NCBI GenBank assembly: GCA_023261545.1
Contig: JAHFOS010000006.1
Coordinates: forward strand, 1 to 58,008
Length of the DNA stretch: 58,008 nt
Direction: 5' to 3'
DNA from: a bacterium
GTDB lineage: Bacteria; Planctomycetota; JADGBV01
Positions 36,174-44,332 of the stretch are shown one piece after another. Every line of letters begins with the position of its first letter. Positions within the stretch are counted from its first letter, which is position 1. A program made the position numbers and the translations under genes. The notes beneath the pieces are model-generated. The model was not told where the DNA came from and searched no databases. It was given only the letters and a program-made list of their open reading frames with translations.

Positions 36174-37044
36174 GGGCCGGCTCACGGGAGACCTCAAGGG
36201 CGACCTTTTTCAGGTATTGGATGCTCTTTTCGATCATCCCCTCCTCGTTGTTTTCCCACGACGGATGGGGCATGTCGGTCTCAAAGGCAAGGAACCCCTC
36301 ATAACCCGCGCCTTCCAGGATGGCCGCTATTTGATCGATGGCGACCAGGCCTTCTCCAGCCGCGACCGACGCGAAGTAATTCCATGCCTTGACGCTGCGG
36401 CCCTTCACCGGCAGGACGTCCTTGATGTGTGTGGCATAGATATGCCGTTTCAGCCTTTCGGTGGCCTCCACCGGATCGTCCATCACCCGCAGGAAATTGG
36501 CCGTGTCCAGGTTCACCCCGAAGTGATCGGACCCCACGGCGTCAATCAACTGCAGGATCTCGTGACTGTTGTAGTCGATGTGATTTTCCACCGCGAGCTT
36601 GATGTCCCTTTCCTCGGCGACGGCCACCGCTTCCTTGAACCACTTGGCGAGAATCTTCAATTGCGGTCCATGCGGTTCATGCAGAAATCGCAAACTGCTG
36701 CCCACCACCCGCATGACCTTCGCCCCCAGAAGGCTGGCCACCTCGATGTGCGCGATCATGTCCCGCTTGGCGGCCTCATTTCCGCCGGCCTCCAGTCCAT
36801 CCGGATGCCCCCAGGCATACACCCGATCAAACTCGTACCCGTCGAGCAGGCCCCGCAGTTTCCGCAGGTAAGACTCGCTGAATCCAGGGAAGAAGCAGGA
36901 CTCCAGGGAAACGCCATCACAACCCAGTTCTTTGGCCCGTCCCAGGAGTCGGTCCATGGTGTACCCGGTTACGGGCGCGCTCTGTTCCGGATACACTTCG
37001 CCAAAGAAACGATGGTAGCAATAACTATCAATACCGACTTTCAT
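36166..37044 (-). CDS. Sugar phosphate isomerase/epimerase (TIM barrel)
   Basis: A 292-residue xylose-isomerase-like barrel starting MKVGIDSYCYHRFFG. Metal ligands appear in KLAVENHIDYNS (Glu), GVNLDTANFL (Asp), YATHIKDVLPV (His, Asp) and GFLAFETDMPH (Glu). It is clearly related to, but diverged from, the barrel at 33178-34002. It is the first gene of the module epimerase, oxidoreductase, dioxygenase, isomerase, dehydrogenase, and lies about 120 bases downstream of the PAS-AraC regulator gene. Exact substrate unknown. Confidence 0.86.
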   Translation of the reverse strand: MKVGIDSYCYHRFFGEVYPEQSAPVTGYTMDRLLGRAKELGCDGVSLESCFFPGFSESYLRKLRGLLDGYEFDRVYAWGHPDGLEAGGNEAAKRDMIAHIEVASLLGAKVMRVVGSSLRFLHEPHGPQLKILAKWFKEAVAVAEERDIKLAVENHIDYNSHEILQLIDAVGSDHFGVNLDTANFLRVMDDPVEATERLKRHIYATHIKDVLPVKGRSVKAWNYFASVAAGEGLVAIDQIAAILEGAGYEGFLAFETDMPHPSWENNEEGMIEKSIQYLKKVALEVSREPAHA

Positions 37045-37161
37045 CGAAGCTCCCCATTAAAGCTGTTGGACTTTAATATACTGAAAAGGAGCAGGATCGT
37101 CTTGCGGGATCCTGTCGCTTCCTATGACAAAAGCGGCGCGCGTCCCGGACGCCGGGGCGGT

Positions 37162-37887
37162 TCAGATGGATTGATGCTGCTGGCGGTACTGGCCGGGTGT
37201 GAGCTTGACCGCCCGGCGGAATTCTTTGGTGAAATAGCTCTGATCGCAGAATCCGGACTCCAGCGCGATCTCGATGAAGCACTTATCGGTGTAAATCAAT
37301 GCGTGACAGGCCTTGGTGATGCGCACGCGCTTGATGTACTGCTGTGGAGAGGTCTGGAAATAGCGTCGGAATCGGCGCTCGAAGGCGCTCAGGGACAGAT
37401 GGGCTTCCGCCGCGAGCTCCGCATTGCTGATGTCACGGTGGACTTCCCTTTGAATCAGGCCGATGACGCGGCCGATTTCCTTGAAGGGGAATTCCATCGC
37501 CATGGCCTCGGGAAGCGCGCGTGAAATGCCCGCCGTCCCAATAACCGCGTTGGCCTCGGATAATAGCCGGATCTTCGTGGTCAGGCTCCAGTTGGCGGTT
37601 TTGTCGAATCGGCCCACCAACTCGATGCGATTGATGATGCTCTTGCCCTCGAGCACCGCCTCGTCATCCATCCTGAATTGATCCGCCAGGTGCCGAGGCG
37701 ACAGATCGTAATCCGTTTTCCCCACCACCTCACTTTCCTGCTGCAGGGAGTAATTCAGCAGGAATCCGCGATTGACCCGTTGGTAGCGTCCCGAGGCATC
37801 CTTGATCCAGAATTGCACATCTTCGATGAAGTCAAAGAGTCGTGCTATCTGCCGATGATCGAAGGATTGCAGGAACTCCCGCGTCAT
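37162..37887 (-). CDS. AraC-family regulator with N-terminal PAS domain
   Basis: A 241-residue regulator. Residues 12-125 form a PAS fold (FDFIEDVQFWIKDASGRYQR, VGKTDYDLSPRHLADQFRMD), a sensor uncommon in AraC proteins, where cupins are usual. The C-terminal part has both helix-turn-helix units: NAELAAEAHLSLSAFERRFR and FIEIALESGFCDQSYFTKEF with the closing RRAVKLTPGQYRQQ. It sits just upstream of the epimerase-oxidoreductase module in the same direction, and is the likely controller of that module. The ligand could be a sugar, a redox signal or none visible. Confidence 0.85.
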   Translation of the reverse strand: MTREFLQSFDHRQIARLFDFIEDVQFWIKDASGRYQRVNRGFLLNYSLQQESEVVGKTDYDLSPRHLADQFRMDDEAVLEGKSIINRIELVGRFDKTANWSLTTKIRLLSEANAVIGTAGISRALPEAMAMEFPFKEIGRVIGLIQREVHRDISNAELAAEAHLSLSAFERRFRRYFQTSPQQYIKRVRITKACHALIYTDKCFIEIALESGFCDQSYFTKEFRRAVKLTPGQYRQQHQSI

Positions 37888-37890
37888 CCG

Positions 37891-38033
37891 TCAAAATACA
37901 CGGTTTTCCAGGGTTGCGCGCTGTCATAAATCGCCCGGATGACACGCGAGTCCGCCAGTGCTTGTTCACCCATGACGCCGACCTTCAAACCTTCTGGACT
38001 CATGGTTGCTCGCCGATAGGAAATTGGATTCAC
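37891..38033 (-). pseudogene. C-terminal remnant of a Gfo/Idh/MocA oxidoreductase
   Basis: A 47-residue frame ends just before the AraC gene: GEQALADSRVIRAIYDSAQP followed by WKTVYFDG and TGA. This is the usual last helix of Gfo/Idh/MocA proteins, where the segment 'al.DsRVI.AiY.Sa' precedes the end. Upstream the frame is broken by TAA and there is no Rossmann part. It is the tail of a lost third oxidoreductase gene. The rest of the surrounding 500-base gap holds only the inverted repeat described separately. Confidence 0.55.
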
Positions 38034-38182
38034 GGAACCACCGTGATTTTAGTCCAAGGTGACCCCCAACAAGGCTGCGCGTCTCCCCGCCCTGCTGCGC
38101 GCCATCGGCGCATCTCTTGGCGAGCGGCCCGCCAGAGGCCGGGGTAACCGTTCAGGGGGTTGAAAATGCTAAGAATTTTTAA

Positions 38183-38296
38183 TCTGGAAACCAGGAAAGC
38201 AGGAAAAAAATCGGGAGAGACTTCTGGTACGGCAAGGTCAGAAAAGACACCGATGCGCGTTTTCCGGCTCTTTTTCCTGCTTTCCTGCTTTCCAGA
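38183..38296. repeat. 26-base inverted repeat enclosing 62 bases
   Basis: The left arm (38183-38208) starts TCTGGAAACCAGGAAAGCAG and the right arm (38271-38296) starts TTTTTCCTGCTTTCCTGCTT; they are complementary over 26 bases with one mismatch. Each arm contains internal GGAAA-CAGGAAA repetition. It lies between the oxidoreductase remnant and the SGNH gene. It could be a small non-autonomous mobile element or an RNA hairpin at the 3' end of the SGNH transcript. Confidence 0.55.
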
Positions 38297-38389
38297 TAAA
38301 ACCCTTTCCCCTCTTTTCTTGAATTCAAAATTAAAAACTGGTGAACGCTTACAGGCCGGGAAAGGCTCTTCACCCAGATCGCCGCCGGG

Positions 38390-39826
38390 TTACTTCCCGC
38401 CCGCCACCCCGCTCAAAGGATGATGGGTCACCGCGTCCCAGGCGAGCTGCTGCAGCAGGAGGTTGAGTTCCTGAGGATATTGCTCCTTGGTATCCCCGAT
38501 GAGCAGTTGCGACAATAGCGGCAACCCTACCGGACTGTGCTTGTAGATCACCGCGAAATGACAGTAGGCCGACAAGGCGCAGATTGGATTCGCGGGATGC
38601 CCCAGATTGTCTATGAAAAGTTCCGATGGCTTGGCCAGCCCAGGCGCCTTGCCTTCAATGATTTTTTTGCGCAAGGCAATCACTGCTTGCCCGACCGGCA
38701 CGACATACAGCACCTGCTTGCCGAATGGCTTGTTCTGTTCGGCGATATATGCGTTCATTTTCTCGAAATACGGCGCATGCAGCTTCTCGATCTGCTCCGC
38801 GGTGGGGACATTGAAATGCGAGGTGTCGAACTTTCTCTCCTTATCCGGATCGTCAGGGGCGATGGGTGGATCCTCCCAGTTCCTCAATAGTTTCCCCTGT
38901 TCCCCATAGCTGTTCTCGCCGAAGCAGTCCAGCCTGTCATAGGGGAGCCAGAACTCCTGGACCGTGATTCGAAGGTTGGGGTTATGCTCCAACCCGAGGG
39001 TGGTAAAATTTTTGATGCCCTCGTCGGGCGACAGCATCGGCGACATTGTCAGGACGTCCACCTTTCCAGTCTTCAAAGCCGTCTTGGCCGAGTTATCTCC
39101 TTCCGGCAACTCCCAATGCTGGAGGACCCGCGAACCTCCGATCATGGAAACCCCCACTTGCTCGTGCACCATCACATCCGTCACATCCTCAACCTGCTTG
39201 AGCCAATTCGGCAGCCAGTTCGCATGGAAGCTGTGCCCGATGGTAAAAATCCGCAATGCCGACTGGTTGCTCGCCGTTCTGAACCAGAAGCTGACCGTGA
39301 CTTCCAGCCCGGCTTTGACCGCCAGGTCCTGGGTGACTGAGGCGCTGCTCCAGGCCTTCGCCGCTCCCGGTTTGCCGTGGCCAAGATCCGCCACGAACTG
39401 AGCGTCTCCGTTGATCTTCCAACCGTCGGCGCCACCGTCGAAGCTACCGTTCTTGAGTTCGGAGTTTTTCACCTCGATGTCGTCATAAAGAACCCAGATC
39501 GGCTTGAGGGTCCCAGGTTTGATCGCATCCATGCGCCATTCCCCGAGGAGTTTCAGTTCGACCGTCCCGTCCTTGTCCGGCTTGAAGGCGAATGACGCCT
39601 GGCTCCATTCGACGCCGGCGGGAAGATCCACGGTCATGCATTGATGGATCAGATCCCCTTGCAGCCATAACGCGTTGGTCGCGGTGCCGTTTTCCGGATC
39701 TTTCACGATCTCGAGCTTGATCCCCGCACCCCTGCCATCCACGTCCACGCGGGCGTTATCCGCGAAGGCCGACATCCCCCAGGTGATGAGGGCGGCGCAG
39801 ACCATCTTTACCATGAGCTTTTTCAT
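38390..39826 (-). CDS. SGNH/DUF4886-like hydrolase with N-terminal beta-sandwich
   Basis: A 478-residue secreted protein. Signal peptide MKKLMVKMVCAALITWGMSA; carbohydrate-binding-like domain about residues 24-190 (LKPIWVLYDDIEVKNSELKN); hydrolase domain with the serine block LRIFTIGHSFHANWLPNWL at about 200 and the Asp-His block FIDNLGHPANPICALSAY near 425. In SGNH enzymes the first block is GDS or GNS; here it is GHS. GGAGGAAACA directly before ATG 39826 fixes the start. It is the intact paralogue of the frameshifted gene at 28510-29968. It probably removes an ester from a polysaccharide; this rests on fold and context. Confidence 0.72.
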   Translation of the reverse strand: MKKLMVKMVCAALITWGMSAFADNARVDVDGRGAGIKLEIVKDPENGTATNALWLQGDLIHQCMTVDLPAGVEWSQASFAFKPDKDGTVELKLLGEWRMDAIKPGTLKPIWVLYDDIEVKNSELKNGSFDGGADGWKINGDAQFVADLGHGKPGAAKAWSSASVTQDLAVKAGLEVTVSFWFRTASNQSALRIFTIGHSFHANWLPNWLKQVEDVTDVMVHEQVGVSMIGGSRVLQHWELPEGDNSAKTALKTGKVDVLTMSPMLSPDEGIKNFTTLGLEHNPNLRITVQEFWLPYDRLDCFGENSYGEQGKLLRNWEDPPIAPDDPDKERKFDTSHFNVPTAEQIEKLHAPYFEKMNAYIAEQNKPFGKQVLYVVPVGQAVIALRKKIIEGKAPGLAKPSELFIDNLGHPANPICALSAYCHFAVIYKHSPVGLPLLSQLLIGDTKEQYPQELNLLLQQLAWDAVTHHPLSGVAGGK

Positions 39827-39869
39827 TGTTTCCTCCATAAATTTTTTATTTTTGTATTTTGGCTGTATC

Positions 39870-42023
39870 CTATGGATTTGCAGGAAGAAGGTTCCCTTCA
39901 ACCGGCTTCCCGTTGAGAGAAACATTGCCGTCGGCGTCCCAGGCGATCTGATCCTTACCGACTTTGACTGATGGTGCCTGATCCGAACCGCCGAGGGCGA
40001 CCTCGCTCTTCTCGACTCCGACCACGGTGATAAGCCATGTCGTTTCACTGGTTCCCGGGGCTTGGGCCAGCAGTTCGAAGCCTTTAGCTACAGGTTTACT
40101 GCCGGAATAAAAGTCGAGGACATTCAGAGGATGGGCGTCCAGGGTCGTGCCGGCAGGCCCGAGTACGACACCAAAGGCGGTCGTAAAGTTCGGCAACGAC
40201 GAAAGCTTCAGCCACCCTTCGGTGGTTAGCATGGGGGCGAGGCCGCCCATTGTCGAAAACGATCTGTTGTCCGCGACGTCAATCTTCCCGAAGGTGTGAA
40301 GGCAGGAAGTCCACGACTTAGCTTCGCCGGCCCGGAGCCGATCGTAAACCGCGATATAGGGCTTATCTCCCTTGACGAAGAGAAGATGCCTCTTGAACCG
40401 CGTCAATTTGCACGCGGCTTCGTAAGCTGGCGCCGCCTCGCCGATGACGTAATCGGCCGCCGGACTGGTGGCCACGCGGACCAGGCCAGGTTGGGTGGTG
40501 CCCCGGAGAAAATACGATTTGGACTCAAACCAGCTCTTGTCTCCGCCCTTTTGCCCCAGGCCTCCCACCAGCCAGACGTTCTCGCTTTGGGTTTTTTTGT
40601 CGGTTGTATAGCCTGCCGGGTTGCCGATACGCCACTGTTGGTCGCTCCAGTAGAGGAAGCTGTTCGCATCGGGATGAGAGTGGAGGCAATTGACGGCGCA
40701 ATTGGGGAAGGTGTTCTTGTTCTTCGTCAGATAATGCCCTGCCGGAGGCCCGCAGCGGAAAACAACCACGGAGGCATCATCTTTCCAGGAACTCCGGAAC
40801 ACCACCTCTCCCAGGTCGCCGTAAAGGCCGGTCGTCGGCAATTCGTCGGGAGCTTTGGGGCTGACCGAGGGGTCGAACCAGATGAGCGCAAACGGCGAGC
40901 TCACGGAGTGTTTTTGAACAAACTTCCCCAGCATCTTTTGGCGCAGCCATTCGCCGTGGCCGTCCTTTGCGCGGGAGCCCCAGGTATAGAGCTCATCTTC
41001 GGGAGGACTATTATAGGCGTCCATATCTCCAAAGTTCGCCACGCTGCGGCCATCGGGCATGGTCAAATCGAGGAGCCGCCTTGTCAGGTTCTGGAGGTAG
41101 GGCATGTCGCTCAGATCTTCTCCGCTGATACCGCGAAGGGATTCGATGTATCTCAGGCACCACACGGCGCCGAAGGTGAAAGATGGAGGTCCCTCATGGT
41201 AACCGCCGTCCAGCGCAAGATGGAGGTAGGTCGGCTGGAATCTCGAACGGGTGTAATCGAGCCATCCCTGCATTTCCCCAGGGTCTTCGTCATAGAGCGC
41301 CATCGCCGCCGTGGAAATTCCGACATGGGGGATCCAAGAATAACTCACGAAATAAGCGCCTCCCCAATATGAATTGGGATCCTTCGCCGACCGGGCCAGA
41401 AGGAGCCTCCCGTGCTTGAGCAAGGCAGTTTCAATCGGCAGACGCTCTTCCGGGGAAAGATCACCGTAGAGCCAGTCATAAGCCAGCGCCATATCAAATG
41501 TCAACGGGCCGTCACAACCACCTACTTCCTTTCCCCAATGGGGATAGTTCAGGACGGCATGAATCCATTTCCGGGCGCCTTCCAGGTAGGGAGGTTTTCG
41601 GGTGACCAGGTAAGCGAAAGCGATCCTCGGAAGCCGGTCTCCGATCTTGACCATCTGATTGTCGTCGCTCGCATTTCCTTGCGGCTTTTCAGCGGCAATT
41701 TCATCGGCCACGCTAAGGAAAGTGGACAAGAGAGGGACCCTAGCCGGGTCGTCCTTTTTTTTCTGGAAGGCTTCGACTCCCGCTGCGTCTATGAAAATCC
41801 GCGGATGCTTGGATCGCAACTCTTTTCGGAATACAACCTTCTCGGTCGGTGCGGGCAGAACAGGCGGCGGCGGTAACTCTGATGGATTGGCGACCACCTT
41901 GGCCGCATTTCCTGCCAAGACCGGGGTTGGTTGTTCCGCCAGGGAAGGGATGGTTGAAATCAGCAAGAAGCCGGCCAGGTGCAGTGCGCACACCGCGGAC
42001 CGGCCATTCATTCTGGTTTTCAC
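39870..42023 (-). CDS. Heparinase II/III-like polysaccharide lyase (DUF4962-type)
   Basis: A 717-residue exported protein. After a signal peptide (CALHLAGFLLISTIPSLA) and a Pro-rich linker comes HPRIFIDAAGVEAFQKKK, the entry of the alpha/alpha-toroid (about 70-400; FDMALAYDWLYGDLSPEER, YHEGPPSFTFGAVW), then a heparinase II/III-type beta-sandwich (about 410-700) with the His-containing CLHSHPDANSFLYW and VWLVGGLGQKGGDKSWF. Such enzymes cleave uronic-acid-containing polysaccharides by beta-elimination. GTG 42023 follows a G-run. It lies forty bases upstream of the SGNH gene and is probably co-transcribed. The target polysaccharide is not determined. Confidence 0.75.
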   Translation of the reverse strand: MKTRMNGRSAVCALHLAGFLLISTIPSLAEQPTPVLAGNAAKVVANPSELPPPPVLPAPTEKVVFRKELRSKHPRIFIDAAGVEAFQKKKDDPARVPLLSTFLSVADEIAAEKPQGNASDDNQMVKIGDRLPRIAFAYLVTRKPPYLEGARKWIHAVLNYPHWGKEVGGCDGPLTFDMALAYDWLYGDLSPEERLPIETALLKHGRLLLARSAKDPNSYWGGAYFVSYSWIPHVGISTAAMALYDEDPGEMQGWLDYTRSRFQPTYLHLALDGGYHEGPPSFTFGAVWCLRYIESLRGISGEDLSDMPYLQNLTRRLLDLTMPDGRSVANFGDMDAYNSPPEDELYTWGSRAKDGHGEWLRQKMLGKFVQKHSVSSPFALIWFDPSVSPKAPDELPTTGLYGDLGEVVFRSSWKDDASVVVFRCGPPAGHYLTKNKNTFPNCAVNCLHSHPDANSFLYWSDQQWRIGNPAGYTTDKKTQSENVWLVGGLGQKGGDKSWFESKSYFLRGTTQPGLVRVATSPAADYVIGEAAPAYEAACKLTRFKRHLLFVKGDKPYIAVYDRLRAGEAKSWTSCLHTFGKIDVADNRSFSTMGGLAPMLTTEGWLKLSSLPNFTTAFGVVLGPAGTTLDAHPLNVLDFYSGSKPVAKGFELLAQAPGTSETTWLITVVGVEKSEVALGGSDQAPSVKVGKDQIAWDADGNVSLNGKPVEGNLLPANP

Positions 42024-42367
42024 AGTCAGGCCCCCCTTTCGCTATACTCGAGAGTCAATGTCCTTGAGCCCTTCCTCAATCCACCATCGCGTGGCAGTGG
42101 TCGAAATCCCCAAGGAGGGAACGCAAGCCGGTCGAGAGGCTTCGTGCCATCTCCGCTGGCCGAAATGGCGACTACTTCCGCTTCCGCCGCCCTACGATCA
42201 GCACGACGGACGGGTTGGGCAGCGCTAGGGAAAGCTGATTTCCCGTCGGGACGGCCTCCAGATATGGCGTTTTTTCGCAACATGAGCGATGGCCTTGTGA
42301 TTTTTCCTGAGTTCCTGAGTTTCAGATTTGTAACCTTTATTTGCGGCGCATTAGGGAGCGTTGCCCC
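42024..42367. other. Intergenic stretch without recognised gene
   Basis: This 344-base gap between the lyase gene and the SDR gene has no convincing frame on either strand. It must contain the promoter of the lyase gene, but I see no clear -35/-10 pair. AT-rich runs occur near 42290-42350, close to the end of the SDR gene. Confidence 0.4.
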
Positions 42368-43138
42368 TCAGGTGCCAAGGTCCGGGTCCAGGGCGAACCC
42401 CCCGTCGCAGCGCAACAGGCTCCCTGTCATGTAGGAACTGTCCTCGCTGGCCAGGAATAACGTAAGCCGTGCTGCCTCGCGCGGATCGCCCGCACGCCCC
42501 ATGGGAATGCCGTGGGCCGCTTGCTCGCGAATGGCCGCGGCGCTCATGACCTTGCGCTCGCCCTCGGTGTCGAACCAGCCGAGCAGGACACCGTTCACGC
42601 GCACGCCGTCCCGCACCGCCGCAGCGGCGAGGTGGCGCACCATGTGGTTGAGCGCCGCCTTGCTGAGGCCGTAGGCGAAGCCGTTGGCGTGGACGAATTC
42701 GCTCTGGTTTGAGCTGTGGATCACCAGGTTCCCCTTTCCGCCCTCTCGGCGCCGGCCGTGGAGGAAGAGGCGTGCCAATTGGAAGTTCCCAAAAACGTTG
42801 ACCTCGAAGGTGCGGCGCAGGAGATCCATATCCGTGTCATCGAGAGTGGCCTTCTTCTGAAAGGCGGCGTTCAAAATGAGGATGTCCGGGTTCCCGCCGG
42901 AGGAAACCTCCGACCATAGTGACTCCACTTGCCGCGGAACTCCCAGATCCGCTTGCAAGGCCCGGGCTCGGCCGTCCCGGGCCGCGATGGCCTTTTCCAC
43001 TCTATGAGCCGCCTGTTCATCCCTGGAGTAGTTGAACCATACTTCCGCACCCTCGTCCGCGAAAAGATCGGCACAAGCCCGGCCGATGCCCTGGCTGCCC
43101 CCCGTGATAAGGATCTTTTTTCCCTGGAAACGTTTCAC
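42368..43138 (-). CDS. Short-chain dehydrogenase/reductase
   Basis: A 256-residue classical SDR. The cofactor motif TGGSQGIGRACADLF is at residues 12-26; the usual NNAG is ILNAAFQ here; the active site is Ser in VIHSSNQSEF with YGLSK as the Tyr-x-x-x-Lys. The C-terminal end (SSYMTGSLLRCDGGFALDPD) has the typical G-x-x-x-x-x-D-G-G. It overlaps the start of the next gene upstream by four bases (ATGA), so it belongs to the polyol-dehydrogenase/kinase operon. It probably interconverts a sugar ketone and alcohol. Confidence 0.87.
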   Translation of the reverse strand: MKRFQGKKILITGGSQGIGRACADLFADEGAEVWFNYSRDEQAAHRVEKAIAARDGRARALQADLGVPRQVESLWSEVSSGGNPDILILNAAFQKKATLDDTDMDLLRRTFEVNVFGNFQLARLFLHGRRREGGKGNLVIHSSNQSEFVHANGFAYGLSKAALNHMVRHLAAAAVRDGVRVNGVLLGWFDTEGERKVMSAAAIREQAAHGIPMGRAGDPREAARLTLFLASEDSSYMTGSLLRCDGGFALDPDLGT

Positions 43139-44322
43139 TTTCCTCTCCTGCTAAAAAGATAGCTGCGTTCGTTCCAGGCCCGCATGATGAGTTTTCCCAG
43201 CCCGACCGTGGGATCCAGCCCGGAGAAAAGACGCAGGGCTTCCCCAGGGCCGGCCGTTTCCACGCAGCGGCGCACCTCGAGGTTATCCGTGTCTTCACCA
43301 CCTTTCCACGCCAGAGCCGCGGCGATGGCGGCGGCATAGGCTATCGGTTCCCGGCCATGCTTCAGGCACAGGGCCGCGGGCCCCACCAGGCGCTCCCCGC
43401 TTCCCAGCTTGCGGGCCAGGTCGCGGACGTTGCGCTCCAGGGTGTCCCCAAGGTCAGGGTCGCGGTATTTATTCCAGGCGGCTTCCTGGAAGGTGCGGTG
43501 CTCCGCCTCGTCAAAAGCGAACTCGGCGATGAGGCCATGCGTCGACTCGGCCTGGATGCGGCGCAGGGTTTCCTGCAGCTCCTGCGCCCGGGCGGCCTCA
43601 TGCAGCAGGCGGTAGCCGTTGATGAGTCCCAGGGTGGCGATGGGTCCGTTGAGCCCGTTGAAGGTATAAACCTTGCGCAGCAGCTCGTGGGCGAAACCGC
43701 TTTTCGGCATCAGACCCTGGATGGGCGGGACCTCCCCGCGGATGGCGTCGCCGTCGGCGGGCAGGGTCCACCAATCCTGCATGCGCAGGGCCAGGGGCTC
43801 GCGCTCCAGGAGGCTAGCGTCCGCCGGCATGCCGGTACGCAACACCTGGGTTTCCACCAGGCCCAGGCGCTTTTCCACAAAATCATGAAACTCCGCGGAG
43901 CATTTTTCCAGCAGCGCCGCGCGCAGGTGCCGCGCCGGGGAGTCGGCGTTCTCCAGGATGAACCAACTAAGCGGTTCCCCGAGTTCGCGTTGCTCCAACA
44001 GGGGCTGCGCAAAATACGCCAAATCATCGAGGTTGCGGGCTCCCACGCAGGAGAAGATCACGTCAGCCTGGAGCGCGGCTTGGCGCAAGCCGGGCGTGTG
44101 CTCCATGGCGTAGGCCGCATGCACGGGGATGAACTCGCTGGCGGCGGGACGTCCGGCGATATCCACGCGGTAGGCTTTCTCGCGATTCAGAAGATCCACG
44201 ACGGCCGCGTCTTTGTCCACGAAAACGAGCCTATAGCCGCTGCGGTGAAGCAATTGGCCCGCGAAACCGCGACCGATCTTTCCGGCGCCGAAGATCAGTG
44301 CCAGCTTTTCCGTCCCGCTCAT
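43135..44322 (-). CDS. Mannitol-dehydrogenase-family protein (MtlD-like), Asn for catalytic His
   Basis: A 395-residue protein of the polyol-specific long-chain dehydrogenase family. The N-terminal Rossmann fold begins LALIFGAGKIGRGFAGQLLH, as in mannitol-1-phosphate 5-dehydrogenase. In the C-terminal domain the catalytic K-x4-N-x2-H motif reads RKVYTFNGLNGPIATLG: the Lys and Asn are kept but the His position is Asn. MSGTEK at 44322 lies ten bases after the kinase stop. With the kinase and the second family member it forms a conversion module. Whether it is an active dehydrogenase on a phosphorylated sugar is open. Confidence 0.8.
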   Translation of the reverse strand: MSGTEKLALIFGAGKIGRGFAGQLLHRSGYRLVFVDKDAAVVDLLNREKAYRVDIAGRPAASEFIPVHAAYAMEHTPGLRQAALQADVIFSCVGARNLDDLAYFAQPLLEQRELGEPLSWFILENADSPARHLRAALLEKCSAEFHDFVEKRLGLVETQVLRTGMPADASLLEREPLALRMQDWWTLPADGDAIRGEVPPIQGLMPKSGFAHELLRKVYTFNGLNGPIATLGLINGYRLLHEAARAQELQETLRRIQAESTHGLIAEFAFDEAEHRTFQEAAWNKYRDPDLGDTLERNVRDLARKLGSGERLVGPAALCLKHGREPIAYAAAIAAALAWKGGEDTDNLEVRRCVETAGPGEALRLFSGLDPTVGLGKLIMRAWNERSYLFSRRGK

Positions 44323-44332
44323 GAAGGCCAGC

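Noticed and set aside
38179..38373. A 64-residue minus-strand frame across the inverted repeat
   Set aside because: The peptide merely reads the repeat arms (repeating ESRKAGKRAGK-like text) and has no ribosome binding site.
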